A stretch of 64,000 nucleotides of DNA from the NCBI GenBank assembly GCA_902619165.1, contig CACNDI010000001.1, positions 62,001 through 126,000 of the forward strand. Direction: 5' to 3'. Each line of letters starts with the position of its first letter. Positions within the stretch are counted from its first letter, which is position 1. Source of the stretch: an uncultured Alphaproteobacteria bacterium. Lineage in GTDB: Bacteria; Pseudomonadota; Alphaproteobacteria; Rhodobacterales; Rhodobacteraceae. Under the pieces are notes generated by a model. The model searched no databases and was not told where the DNA came from. It saw only the letters and a list, made by a program, of their open reading frames with translations. Made by a program: the position numbers and the translations under genes. Shown here one piece after another: positions 37,319 to 46,501 of the stretch.

Positions 37319-37962
37319 ATTTCCTCATTCTCGTTAAATTGTGATGATAATTCTGCGCCTCTCATTGGTTTATATGTCTTAATTGGTTGAAAAAGATCAT
37401 GCCTTCCTAAATCAGCAAACAATGAACCTTCAGCGCTAAAAGCGGACGAACCTGTTAATACATCAAACCTAAAGTCTCGTCTTTGAAACTTCCCTTTTCC
37501 CAGATAACCCCATTCAGCGAATATAATAGGGCTACCCTTTGCATCTTTCATGGTAATTGCATCCCCGTGTACTATGTTTTGTGAAAGCACATAAGCCGCT
37601 GATCGGTATAAATCATGATTAGGGTCTAGATTTAGATATGCATCGAAAAGCTCCAATATTTTAGATTGGCATTCAGCTATGTTGTCTTTCAGCAGTTCTA
37701 TGCCATAGATGCACATAAGGCTTAAAAGCGCATAGTGCTTGCGGTCGAAATCGGATTTTCCATATTTTAACTCTACAATAGCTAGTTTTCGCTTGAGAAT
37801 TTTAGTTAAGAAATTTCCGCTGCCACAAGCAGGTTCTAAGAACCTAGAATCTAAGCGCTCAGTCTCATCTTTAACTAAATCGAGCATCGCCTCAACCAAC
37901 CAATCTGGCGTAAATACTTCCCCATGGTCAGAAACTCGTCTCTTTGATTTGATTAACGTCAT
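37315..37962 (-). CDS. partial-length adenine methyltransferase-like protein
   Basis: A 215-aa protein with the methylase AdoMet motif FLEPACGSGNFLTKIL (43-54) and the preceding GEVFTPDWLVEAMLDLV, typical of Type I/IIG N6-adenine methylases. It lacks the NPPY catalytic motif. It is encoded immediately before the full methylase (ATGA overlap). It may be a second AdoMet-binding subunit or an accessory protein. A frameshifted fragment is less likely because the overlap is clean and both proteins have their own motif I. Confidence 0.8.
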   Translation of the reverse strand: MTLIKSKRRVSDHGEVFTPDWLVEAMLDLVKDETERLDSRFLEPACGSGNFLTKILKRKLAIVELKYGKSDFDRKHYALLSLMCIYGIELLKDNIAECQSKILELFDAYLNLDPNHDLYRSAAYVLSQNIVHGDAITMKDAKGSPIIFAEWGYLGKGKFQRRDFRFDVLTGSSAFSAEGSLFADLGRHDLFQPIKTYKPMRGAELSSQFNENEEI

Positions 37963-38146
37963 TATTTACAAATCATCCTATATCTCTTGTGAACTATATA
38001 AAAAGTATACAGATCGTCAAAGCAATTTCCAGTAGAATTCAGAAAGATGAGTACGCTTTGATAATTCAATCTAAAAGCTCACTGATTTCGGTGATTTACC
38101 ACTATTCTGGGTTTACTTTCTTTTAGTCGATTCATTTTCTAAGAAA

Positions 38147-39715
38147 TTAGTTTTGGTTATGTCCGTATTGATCAAATTCTAGCCTAATATCTTTTGTAAC
38201 AGGCTTGGCGATTGGTTCGTGTTCGCTTGGAAGAGTAAAATCAGGGCTTTCTCCAAATCGAATACTCAATCCAAAAGCTATCAGAAACCGATGGTATTCG
38301 GTACTATTTAGTGAACCCAAATCCAATTCTTTTGGCTTGGGAATCTTTGTCAAACCATAGGGAGGTATTCCGTAATTTTTATGACTTCTTTGATGGTATG
38401 TCTCTGCTATCGCATCACAATAAAATTTTGATATGCTACCGCCACCTCCCACAAAGATTGGCAATGGCTGTATATCTTTTTCTTTGATTGGCACGAAATA
38501 AGGTGTAGGCAAATCGGAAGATTTGATTAAATCTTCTAGCCAATTCAATCCCTGTTTTTGCCTCGCACTATTAATTATATATCCTACAAAATCGTATATC
38601 TTTGATTTGAAAGCTTCAACTGAACGTTCGATGTCACTACTTATTTTAAGCTCGTCAAATACAATGTTATTTGCTATTTCATTTAAGGAAGTATCACTAT
38701 ACCTTTCTACTTTGTCTTTTATATCTTTTGCCAGAACCATTACACCTAAATTTCGAATTCTCCCTGATAGAAAATTTACTTTTACTTCACCATCATCTCT
38801 ATGAATGTGGAATGCTACACCGTCGAGCGTTCCCCCTCCAATATCAAAAAATATATATATTCTTTCTCTTGCTTCTCTCGAGGTAGCAAAGGAGTCTACA
38901 GCGGCCTTTATCTCCGGAACAGGCTGACAATAACTTTTTTCTACTTTAACTTTTTTTAAAAGTAGTTTGTAATTTTCTTCAATATCTTGAAGTCTAGTAG
39001 ATACTCGACTAGCATCGCTCCATTCCCAAGCAACTGCAAAAACATTTGCGAATTCGTTTTTCAAAACGGAGCTTTCCATGTATTCTACTGGAACCCCAAT
39101 ATTTGATGAAAAAATAACCTTATTTTTTCCTATATCTCTTGCCCAATGCTCAATAACCCATTGTTTGGCTAATTCTATTAAATGCGCTAAATAAAACGAC
39201 GCAAGAGCGTTTATCGAACTTTTAATACCTTTAATTAATTCTTCGTCAAAGACGTTAGAAATATCCAAAAATTCCTGCTCTACAAGAGCCATTTTAAGGT
39301 AACTTATTTTACCAACTTCATTATTTTTAAAATCTTCAGGCGTTCCAAATGTTGGCAAACTTATTACACCGTTTTTATCTATAAATAGGATTGAGGGGAC
39401 AGTGGCATCTAAGACATTACTAGTATTTTTTGAACATATAGACACCTTGGTGTCTCCTGGACCTCTAACACAAATCTTTGAATATCTTGTACCAAAGTCA
39501 ATACCAATATTCACTTCATAGGTTTGCGCTTTATCGTTTTCCTCTGATCGATTTTCGTATGTTACCCTTGTTTTTTTTTGCTCACCTCTATTATTTTTTT
39601 TTTCTTTAATTTGATTTCTATCGATCGATATTTCAGACGATTCTGACTCTTTGAAACTCTTTGAAGAAGATTGAAATAATTTCTTTTTTAATTTCTTGAA
39701 AAATTCAAAAGCCAT
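38147..39715 (-). CDS. Hsp70/actin-fold ATPase
   Basis: About 522 aa. After a charged, probably disordered N-terminus of about 65 residues, the actin-fold ATPase has IGIDFGTRYSKICVR (phosphate 1), FFDIGGGTLDGVAF (phosphate 2, about 290) and PIFVGGGGSISKFY (adenosine motif, about 420). The substrate-binding domain of DnaK is absent. Start: GTG at 39718 and ATG at 39715 are adjacent, and the GGGAGGA site favours 39715. It follows the SNF2 helicase by 21 bp, so the two form an operon and probably one functional system. Confidence 0.87.
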   Translation of the reverse strand: MAFEFFKKLKKKLFQSSSKSFKESESSEISIDRNQIKEKKNNRGEQKKTRVTYENRSEENDKAQTYEVNIGIDFGTRYSKICVRGPGDTKVSICSKNTSNVLDATVPSILFIDKNGVISLPTFGTPEDFKNNEVGKISYLKMALVEQEFLDISNVFDEELIKGIKSSINALASFYLAHLIELAKQWVIEHWARDIGKNKVIFSSNIGVPVEYMESSVLKNEFANVFAVAWEWSDASRVSTRLQDIEENYKLLLKKVKVEKSYCQPVPEIKAAVDSFATSREARERIYIFFDIGGGTLDGVAFHIHRDDGEVKVNFLSGRIRNLGVMVLAKDIKDKVERYSDTSLNEIANNIVFDELKISSDIERSVEAFKSKIYDFVGYIINSARQKQGLNWLEDLIKSSDLPTPYFVPIKEKDIQPLPIFVGGGGSISKFYCDAIAETYHQRSHKNYGIPPYGLTKIPKPKELDLGSLNSTEYHRFLIAFGLSIRFGESPDFTLPSEHEPIAKPVTKDIRLEFDQYGHNQN

Positions 39716-39739
39716 CACATTCCTCCCTCTATTAATTGA

Positions 39740-42700
39740 TCAAGTTATAATTATAACTCCACCTACAAGTTCATCAACTAAGTCAATATCTGTTTCTTGC
39801 TTCGTTCTTATTCTGGCAAGCTTTTGCTCAAGTAGCTCATTTTGCTTTTTAATTTGACCCTCAAAGGCAGGTATAAGATTAATTTTTTTGTTAGCTTTCA
39901 GTGTATTTATAGTACTTTCTAATTTTGTTATTTTTCTATTTGCTAATCCTTCCGCACTCAATCTTTGTTGTTCACAACGGGAATTATTTTCATTTTCAAA
40001 TGATTGGACTTTCCGATCTAGCACATCCTTCATGGACCGTTGGCACTCATTGTATGATCGCAAAGAATCTTTCAAAAATGTGTCATTTAAGCTTTTTGTT
40101 GATATTCCTTTACCCACTCTACTGGCCGAAACAACCAGTTTTTCAGCATCCAGGCTATCCAAAAGATGGTTTTTTTTAAAATCCTTTGCAGCAAATGCAA
40201 TTGTAGACTCACTTCTAAATCCTGAGAACGTCCACTTTTGGGTTGCAAAAGCATAGCTACCTACTGGCAAATCTACTTTATTATGTTCAACCTCAATACA
40301 AATTGCAGGATGGAGGCTTTGCTCTGATAGGCTATACTCGTCTACGACCCATCGAACAAGTGGATGAGTGGGATCTATCAATTCTAAATCTTTTCTATCT
40401 TTTTCAGACTTTCTGGGATCGAAAGAGCATTTAATTGGACCACCCGATTTATTTAAATGTGTTTGCCTGTAAGGATTTTTGCTTACAAAATTTGATAGCC
40501 TTAATTTGGCATCACTCGACAATTCTATTTTATAAATAAATTTTTCTTCATCGGTCTGATTAATGGTAGTTCCGGGATAGAATAATCCAAAGAAATCTTC
40601 AACTAGACTAAAAAGCTCTTCAGGGGCCAACCATCGACCAAGTTTTTGAGATGTATTTACTGCCTCTAACAAGTAATCTGAGAAACCCACTAAATTTATT
40701 GCTTGATCCTCTACATCTCTCTGGTTGCGTCTAGAGTTCTGAATAGCAAGTTCTCTAGTCTCAGCTCTCTTTTCTTTTTCTATATCACTTAAGTCAGGAT
40801 TGTATAAATCTAATAAGAATTCCTCGTTTATATCTCCTAAAATTTCTTCTAAATCACCGATGCTTTCCTTGAAAATATCTATGCGTTCATATAACCGCAT
40901 TAGTACACGATCCTCTATTGTTTCTTCGACAACCAAGTTTATAATTGATATCCTCTCGGCATTCTGCCCTAGCCTATCAATACGACCAATCCTTTGCTCA
41001 AGTTTCATAGGATTCCATGGCAAATCAAAATTGATAACTACTCTACAAAATTGTAGATCTATACCCTCGCTTCCAACCTCTGATGATAAAAGTATGTTTG
41101 GTCCTCTTGAAGATCTAAATTCTTCTAGAATTTTATCTCGATCTTTATTCTGGCCACCCATAATTAAACACGTTTTAAATCCGTCTTTACTCAATCTTCT
41201 TTCCAAATAAGCTAAAGTTCCACGATAGAAAGAAAAGATAATCACCTTTTCTTTATCGCTATTTTCAAGCCATTCCATCAATTTATTATATTTTGAGTCA
41301 TCTTGTTCGAGTAAAGCTATGTCATTGGAATTTATACTTATAAGGTCTTCATCCATTTGCTCTACTTTACTGATCTTATCTCCCGAGCTTAATTCAGAGT
41401 TCAACCCAAAATCTTCCCATAAAAAAACATCTGAAAGACTTTCTTTATCTCTCCAACCTTCTAAAGCTGCAACAAGTGAGCTTGCCATTTGTCTTTGGCG
41501 ACCTATCAGAGCAAATAGTGAAACTCCTTTTTTCCCTCGCATATTCTCAGTTAATATTTTTGTAACTTTATTGTATATGTCCCGCTCGAAATCTGAGAAG
41601 TTTATGGCTAACACTTGAGCTAATCTTTCTACTCTTTTATCATCTACCTCTCGTTTCCTAGTTCTTGTTATATAGTGCCCAATTAGTGATCGCGCCTCTA
41701 ATTCCCGTCCTACTTCAATTCGTTCGCTTGGTGAAAGAGTATTCCTTTTCTCTAAATTATTTAGCAACGATTTTATGTTTTTATCATCTTTAAAATACGA
41801 AGTGTTAAGTGCATAGTTTAAGTGAGATTCACACTCTCTTATATCAGGCTCCATTCCCCAAATAGCCTGCTGTGCTTTTACAATAGGAGCGTTTGATTGA
41901 AGCATATTCTGAAATTGATTAAAATCCGAAATCTCTTCAGGGTCCAAAAGCTTTAGCAAATTGAATAGATTTTCTGATCCCACTTGCACAGGTGTCGCAG
42001 ATAAAAGAACTGCATTTCTAGATGCATCTATAGCAATTCGAGCCAATTGATGTGATTGTGTATTCGAGTTTCTAAGATAATGAGCTTCATCGAATATAAC
42101 TAAGTCAAACATAAATTTGTCATTCTCAAATTCTGTCTCTTCTAATAGCTCAGCGACCCTATCTCTAGCGCTTTTCTTTTCCTCTGGCTTTTCTCTGTAA
42201 TTTTTGCTAGGCCTCAAGCCCTCTAAGCTTGTGACAATACTAAAAGAAGTGGTATTTGGCTTCACTTGTGTTTGTTCAAGATATTTTAAAACTTCTTTAC
42301 TCGCAAGAATTTGGGCCTCTATATCAAATAAATTAAATAGATCACTTTGCCATTTTGTTTGAAGCATTGAGGGACAAACTATTAAGAGCCTTAGACCTCG
42401 ATCTCTTGCTTGAACTTCTTTCCAAATATATATGGACTCGATTGTTTTGCCTAACCCGACTTCATCCGCAATAAGAATTCGCCCTTTTGTCGACTCAATA
42501 AACTTTAATACAGGTTTGAATTGATGAGCGTAAAAATCGGTTTTGCTGGACTCCATGGAATATAGCACATCTGTTAAGTCTCCCTTGAGCTTGTTGATTG
42601 CTAAAATTCTTCTCAAACTATTTGGTCCAGCAAAACTACTTGTCTCAATTAATTCTTCTATTCCTTGATTTCCCTCTGGAATTAACTCCAATAATGATAG

Positions 42701-42856
42701 TCGCTTATAGGGGCGTTCATTAGGTCCGAGTTCTATCTGAATTAACGTGTGGGGCCCGGCTGTCTTAATTCCTCCGGTTGTAGTTCCAACTACCGACGGG
42801 TCATGTATGAGCCTAACTTTTTGATCTGCTTTACCTGGAATTATATCTAATGACAT
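39740..42856 (-). CDS. SNF2/RapA-like helicase
   Basis: A 1038-aa superfamily 2 ATPase. Motifs: ILIADEVGLGKTIESIYIW (Walker A about 134), VIFDEAHYLRN (about 256), LLSATPVQ, ILLSSEVGSEGIDLQ and EQRIGRIDRLGQ (about 625). The C-terminal 350 residues are charged and coiled-coil-like. RapA and SNF2 proteins translocate on DNA or remodel protein-DNA complexes. Paired with an Hsp70-like ATPase, and located beside a restriction-modification set, a defence role is plausible. AAGGA precedes the ATG. Confidence 0.9.
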   Translation of the reverse strand: MSLDIIPGKADQKVRLIHDPSVVGTTTGGIKTAGPHTLIQIELGPNERPYKRLSLLELIPEGNQGIEELIETSSFAGPNSLRRILAINKLKGDLTDVLYSMESSKTDFYAHQFKPVLKFIESTKGRILIADEVGLGKTIESIYIWKEVQARDRGLRLLIVCPSMLQTKWQSDLFNLFDIEAQILASKEVLKYLEQTQVKPNTTSFSIVTSLEGLRPSKNYREKPEEKKSARDRVAELLEETEFENDKFMFDLVIFDEAHYLRNSNTQSHQLARIAIDASRNAVLLSATPVQVGSENLFNLLKLLDPEEISDFNQFQNMLQSNAPIVKAQQAIWGMEPDIRECESHLNYALNTSYFKDDKNIKSLLNNLEKRNTLSPSERIEVGRELEARSLIGHYITRTRKREVDDKRVERLAQVLAINFSDFERDIYNKVTKILTENMRGKKGVSLFALIGRQRQMASSLVAALEGWRDKESLSDVFLWEDFGLNSELSSGDKISKVEQMDEDLISINSNDIALLEQDDSKYNKLMEWLENSDKEKVIIFSFYRGTLAYLERRLSKDGFKTCLIMGGQNKDRDKILEEFRSSRGPNILLSSEVGSEGIDLQFCRVVINFDLPWNPMKLEQRIGRIDRLGQNAERISIINLVVEETIEDRVLMRLYERIDIFKESIGDLEEILGDINEEFLLDLYNPDLSDIEKEKRAETRELAIQNSRRNQRDVEDQAINLVGFSDYLLEAVNTSQKLGRWLAPEELFSLVEDFFGLFYPGTTINQTDEEKFIYKIELSSDAKLRLSNFVSKNPYRQTHLNKSGGPIKCSFDPRKSEKDRKDLELIDPTHPLVRWVVDEYSLSEQSLHPAICIEVEHNKVDLPVGSYAFATQKWTFSGFRSESTIAFAAKDFKKNHLLDSLDAEKLVVSASRVGKGISTKSLNDTFLKDSLRSYNECQRSMKDVLDRKVQSFENENNSRCEQQRLSAEGLANRKITKLESTINTLKANKKINLIPAFEGQIKKQNELLEQKLARIRTKQETDIDLVDELVGGVIIIT

Positions 42857-42979
42857 TATACCAATTCCTTATACTTGAGAAAAAATATCACCTTATATAA
42901 TGAGTGTAAACAGTATTGAAATTTAGGGCATATGTGCTTTCTCGATTAAAAAATTTTGATGATTCTCTCTAATAATTCA

Positions 42980-43180
42980 TTAGGTTACCCTTAAAGCTCT
43001 GTCAAATATGGATTTACATTGATCAAATGTACAAAGTGACTTGATATATCCCTCTTCTACCGACATGTTACAAAACTGTTCTTGAAACCAACAGTCCTGA
43101 AGAAATAAAAAGCAAGTCAGATAAAATCCTAAATTAATTTTAGTATTTATAATTTTGTATACAAAATTCCTAAGCGACAT
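42980..43180 (-). CDS. small membrane or exported protein (66 aa)
   Basis: A 66-aa product with a hydrophobic stretch (LGFYLTCFLFL) and five cysteines. Its ATG shares a base with the upstream gene's stop codon (TGATG), which strongly suggests translational coupling and supports it as a real gene. No family recognised. Confidence 0.55.
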   Translation of the reverse strand: MSLRNFVYKIINTKINLGFYLTCFLFLQDCWFQEQFCNMSVEEGYIKSLCTFDQCKSIFDRALRVT

Positions 43181-43623
43181 CAGGTTGAATTTTTGTTTTC
43201 CACGGGATCTCTAAGGTTTCCTGTTTCAGAGTTCAAAAAACTGCAAACTAATCTGCCATTTGAGAATTTTTCATTTGCATCTTTCGCTAAAGGAGATCGA
43301 AGCGGTTGTCTTATTCTTGTTGGCTTCCCTTCAGCATCTTCACTACTAAAATAGTAGGTTAACACCAAAGAAGTCTTAAATGTAGTACAGTTAACTCTAA
43401 ACAAGTTTTTTTCAGATTTTTCATTATCATAGGTTTTTTTGAAATATTTTCTGAGTTGGAAAAAATGCACAATATCTCTTTCTCTATGTAGATTTTCAAA
43501 ATCAACATATTGAAAGTATTGCTTCATTCGATCTGGTCCAGTGCCGATTAATGTCCATCCCAATACGATTGATGGCGTTGCAAATAAAATACACATCCAC
43601 AAACATGCAAAAATAAATTTCAT
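43180..43623 (-). CDS. exported protein, possibly surface-adhesin E-like
   Basis: A 147-aa protein with a signal peptide (MKFIFACLWMCILFATPSIV). The mature part has W-L-I-G, YVDFENL and paired cysteines (VNCTTFKT and RLVCSF), resembling the small periplasmic 'surface-adhesin protein E' type. That match is by eye only. AAAAGG precedes the ATG. Stop and start are coupled to the next small gene. Confidence 0.62.
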   Translation of the reverse strand: MKFIFACLWMCILFATPSIVLGWTLIGTGPDRMKQYFQYVDFENLHRERDIVHFFQLRKYFKKTYDNEKSEKNLFRVNCTTFKTSLVLTYYFSSEDAEGKPTRIRQPLRSPLAKDANEKFSNGRLVCSFLNSETGNLRDPVENKNST

Positions 43624-43721
43624 GATTTTGCCTTTTTACTGCTCTTTTTACACAATGTTATAGATGCTAGAAAATTTCTCAATTGGTTTAATTCAAAAAA
43701 TATCTTTCTTAGCTAACCCAT

Positions 43722-43796
43722 TTAAAAAGATAGTGTGTATAAGATGGCGATATATATTATTGCAATAATGTAGATTATGTCGATTGACTTGATCAT
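43722..43796 (-). CDS. very small hydrophobic peptide (24 aa)
   Basis: ATG at 43796 opens a 24-aa, almost wholly hydrophobic peptide (MIKSIDIIYIIAIIYIAI and so on), the shape of a single membrane helix. It follows the lipoprotein gene on the same strand, with only a weak GAGTGG site. It could be a small membrane peptide or chance. Confidence 0.3.
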   Translation of the reverse strand: MIKSIDIIYIIAIIYIAILYTLSF

Positions 43797-43817
43797 TTTT
43801 AAGCCACTCTAAAGCGC

Positions 43818-44231
43818 TTAAATTTCATAAATGACAGAGTTGGTTTTAGGGATAAAACCACTGGTTTTGTGACAACTTACCACGTCAACAAAATAACCTT
43901 TTTTCCTTCTCAGTAAATGTTTGCGCAAACTTACATTGAGCATTGCATAATTTTCATTCATCCACGCTTGGCAATCTCCTTTAGTTAAAAATCTTTTTTC
44001 TTTAAATTCCAAATATTCAAGCGGTTGTTTATTTACTGATTTCAATTTTGCTACCACAAAAAACTCAACCTTTTTAGGAGAAACCTGTCCATTATTCTGA
44101 TTATCAAACTTGGAGATTTCACCATCTTTTAACTTAGAGAACCCATTATCTGAATCCTCACCCGTCACACATCCTAATAATAGTCCGAAAGATCCAATTA
44201 AAATAAATTTAAAAAAATTTCTATTAAACAT
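43818..44231 (-). CDS. lipoprotein of the two-cysteine small envelope family
   Basis: A 137-aa predicted lipoprotein with lipobox LLLGC at the signal peptide end. The C-terminal 80 residues (FFVVAKLKSV, RFLTKGDCQAWMNENY, YFVDVVSC) align by eye with three other proteins of the island at 51561, 52518 and 52879, sharing two cysteines about 45 residues apart. AAAGGA precedes the ATG. Function unknown; outer-membrane or periplasmic location likely. Confidence 0.68.
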   Translation of the reverse strand: MFNRNFFKFILIGSFGLLLGCVTGEDSDNGFSKLKDGEISKFDNQNNGQVSPKKVEFFVVAKLKSVNKQPLEYLEFKEKRFLTKGDCQAWMNENYAMLNVSLRKHLLRRKKGYFVDVVSCHKTSGFIPKTNSVIYEI

Positions 44232-44355
44232 ATTTTGTCCTTTTATAGTTCTTAAGCTACTAAACGAACATCCAACATTTTTTATTGCGTTAAGAAAGAT
44301 ATGTTTTTTACTCAGTATTAATTTTACACATTAGACAGGTATATTTGTGGGATTT

Positions 44356-44400
44356 GGGGTCTTTGACTGTACATTCCTACGCTTCTCAGTTATAGACCCC
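44356..44400. terminator. interrupted hairpin downstream of ADP-ribosylglycohydrolase gene
   Basis: GGGGTCT and AGACCCC form a 7-bp outer stem, followed inward by ACTG/CAGT pairing across a 3-by-3 internal loop. It lies 17 bp after the stop of the minus-strand gene at 44417. No T-run follows, so terminator function is uncertain. Confidence 0.4.
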
Positions 44401-44416
44401 CTTTAATCATTGTGTC

Positions 44417-45280
44417 TTAGTTCAACAGAACTAACTTTTTCGAAACATCGATTAAATGCTCACTCCACTGAAGACCCTCAACCATCCATTTTGGAATTGC
44501 ATCAAAACCATACATTCGTCCAGCAATCATCCCTGCCACCGCACCTACCGTATCAGCGTCATCACCAAGATTAATTGCCTCTATTATACAGTTCTCAAAA
44601 CTATCTGTGGTTTGATAAGCCCACCAAGCAGCTTGGAATGTTTCTTTTACATACCCTCCAGAAGACACATCATCTCTATCAATGTCTAATGGGTGTCTGT
44701 AATCTACATATTGTGGTAAAATACGACCATCCCAAACCTCTTCAGCAAATATCTCACTGTACATCAAGGCCTCCTCTGCACCGTGGGTCAGGCGTGTACT
44801 TTCTCTGGCGAGATAAATAGCCTCTGATTTGTTTTTTGCAACAATAAGCACCGGAGCCAAACGCATTAACCCTCCATTTCCTGCTGACTTGTAGTGCGTA
44901 CAACCAGTAAAGGGTGTGGTCTTATCTTCTTTATATTTCCAAAGAGCACCGTTAACCGTAAGCCCAACATCGAAGCACTTTTCTCTTGGAGAAAATTTGC
45001 CGTTATAACGCCAATCAAGAAAATTGTTCATGATCATATGCCCATCAAAAGGGTAACCGTTAGTTTTTTGACTCTCGATCAATGCGTCAGCCATCGCTAA
45101 TGCCATTGAAGTATCATCTGTAAACTCTCCTTTGCTTACAGAGTGAAAACCACCAGATTGATAACGCCTTATATAGTTGTCTCGTGGTCTAGGTTTTTCA
45201 AACTCGATTGGAGAGCCCATCGCATCCCCAATAGCAAGTCCCAGGAACATACCTGTTGCAGAATTTAAATCTAAAGACAT
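44417..45280 (-). CDS. ADP-ribosylglycohydrolase family protein
   Basis: A 287-aa DraG/ARH-fold hydrolase. The two magnesium-binding motifs are present: GEFTDDTSMALAMADALI near the N-terminus and NLGDDADTVGAVAGMIAGR near the C-terminus, with GLAIGDAMGSPIEFE at the start. Enzymes of this family remove ADP-ribose from proteins, or from nucleic acid bases or small molecules. In an island this might serve as an antidote to an ADP-ribosylating effector or as a modifier of a host protein. No partner transferase was recognised nearby. Confidence 0.92.
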   Translation of the reverse strand: MSLDLNSATGMFLGLAIGDAMGSPIEFEKPRPRDNYIRRYQSGGFHSVSKGEFTDDTSMALAMADALIESQKTNGYPFDGHMIMNNFLDWRYNGKFSPREKCFDVGLTVNGALWKYKEDKTTPFTGCTHYKSAGNGGLMRLAPVLIVAKNKSEAIYLARESTRLTHGAEEALMYSEIFAEEVWDGRILPQYVDYRHPLDIDRDDVSSGGYVKETFQAAWWAYQTTDSFENCIIEAINLGDDADTVGAVAGMIAGRMYGFDAIPKWMVEGLQWSEHLIDVSKKLVLLN

Positions 45281-45320
45281 AAATCTGGGAAAGCATAACC
45301 CATGCCAAAATAATAAATTT

Positions 45321-45947
45321 TTAGTTTATTACTCCATAATCAATGAGATCTTTATGCTTTGGATACCACATGTCTAGAGGATGCACTTTTAACACCCTCA
45401 AAGCAAAATAAATATCAATTCCCTGTGTTTGAAAAAAGACAATTTCGTTTACAGCAGAAACTTTTGAGAAATAAGCAATAGTATTTTCATAGTCTAGCCT
45501 ATCGTCATATCCCTCTACTATTTTCTTTCTTTTTTCAAAGTGATCGATTTTAGTGAAAGTTGTATGAAACCCTAATTTCGCTTTACCTATGACACTTCTT
45601 TTTTGGCCAGCAATGAAGATAATTGAGCAAGCACTCTCGCATTCTCCTTTTGCTTCCGTATCAAGTTTATGCTTCAAGACTAAATCTTTAATATCAAGCA
45701 TTGCTCCCTGTTGTCCCCCTTTTGATGTTAGGCGAAGAGTTTTTATGTCATTCTTATCTAGATACTGCTTGAAGACCTTCACATCATCGAAGGTGATATA
45801 GTTTAGATTAGGATCAACAGAAAGATTACTGTTGTAAATCAGGGTTGTTCCTTGCAAACTAAATTTTTTATTTAGTGCAATGCTATCTTGTGCCAATGAC
45901 GGACTGACTATGAGTAATAACCCTGCGAGCAAATTAAAGACTTTCAT
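45321..45947 (-). CDS. periplasmic ClpP-like (COG3904-type) protein
   Basis: A 208-aa protein with a cleavable signal peptide (MKVFNLLAGLLLIVSPSLAQ). The motifs LTSKGGQQGAMLDIKDLVL and CESACSIIFIAGQKR, then KLGFH, match the COG3904 group of predicted periplasmic proteins with a ClpP/crotonase fold. The Ser after Glu and the later His are candidate catalytic residues. Substrate unknown. It follows a 77-aa gene by 7 bp. Confidence 0.75.
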   Translation of the reverse strand: MKVFNLLAGLLLIVSPSLAQDSIALNKKFSLQGTTLIYNSNLSVDPNLNYITFDDVKVFKQYLDKNDIKTLRLTSKGGQQGAMLDIKDLVLKHKLDTEAKGECESACSIIFIAGQKRSVIGKAKLGFHTTFTKIDHFEKRKKIVEGYDDRLDYENTIAYFSKVSAVNEIVFFQTQGIDIYFALRVLKVHPLDMWYPKHKDLIDYGVIN

Positions 45948-45954
45948 CTATTGA

Positions 45955-46188
45955 TCACAAATGCGGTTTTAATTGTTTCCACTCCTCCTTATCCATGTTT
46001 TCTAAAAATTGACCAGCATCAGCAAAACGTATCTCTCTCTCATTTTTATCTGAATTATGTTGGGAGTTTTTAAGCAAGTCTTTTAAAGACATATTCATCA
46101 ATATTTCTTCAGCATCATTGCCACAGTTTGCCTCTATCTCAATCGACCCATGAATAACATCCTTCCAGTCAAACCTGTATTTAGTCAT
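45955..46188 (-). CDS. hypothetical protein (77 aa)
   Basis: A small acidic protein beginning MTKYRFDWKDVIHGSIEIEA, with a GGGGA site upstream of ATG. No domain recognised. It is followed 7 bp later by the periplasmic ClpP-like gene, probably in one unit. Confidence 0.6.
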   Translation of the reverse strand: MTKYRFDWKDVIHGSIEIEANCGNDAEEILMNMSLKDLLKNSQHNSDKNEREIRFADAGQFLENMDKEEWKQLKPHL

Positions 46189-46269
46189 ATTTTCCCCTAC
46201 CCTTTATTCTTTTCATTCAATTAACGAACTGACTCCTATTTTAAGATTTTTAAATTATAATAAAATCTG

Positions 46270-46482
46270 ATGGATAGATTAATAGAAATAATTCGAAGGC
46301 TTCTTTTAGCAGTTATTTGGTTTTTTGGTGGTGGATTTGCGCTAGTAATTATGACACTAAGTATAAACGAAGATAGTTTGCCTTTTTTTGTGGCGCTTCT
46401 GATTGCGTTTGGATTTCTGACCGTAAGCTACATTTGTCACACATTATTAAATTGGATACTTTCTAAAAAAGAACACTCTTAA
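46270..46482 (+). CDS. small membrane protein (two transmembrane helices)
   Basis: A 70-aa protein with two hydrophobic segments (LLLAVIWFFGGGFALVIM and FFVALLIAFGFLTVSYI) and a basic C-terminal tail. No family recognised. It precedes the SEC-C protein by 19 bp on the same strand. The ribosome site is weak. Confidence 0.55.
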   Translation: MDRLIEIIRRLLLAVIWFFGGGFALVIMTLSINEDSLPFFVALLIAFGFLTVSYICHTLLNWILSKKEHS

Positions 46483-46501
46483 AAATAAATTTTGTGATTT
46501 A

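Noticed and set aside
33211-42856. BREX, DISARM or classical Type I restriction system
   Set aside because: There is no PglZ, BrxC, DrmB or HsdS-like protein. The methylases, DEAH helicase, SNF2 helicase and Hsp70 do not match the required gene sets by what can be seen.
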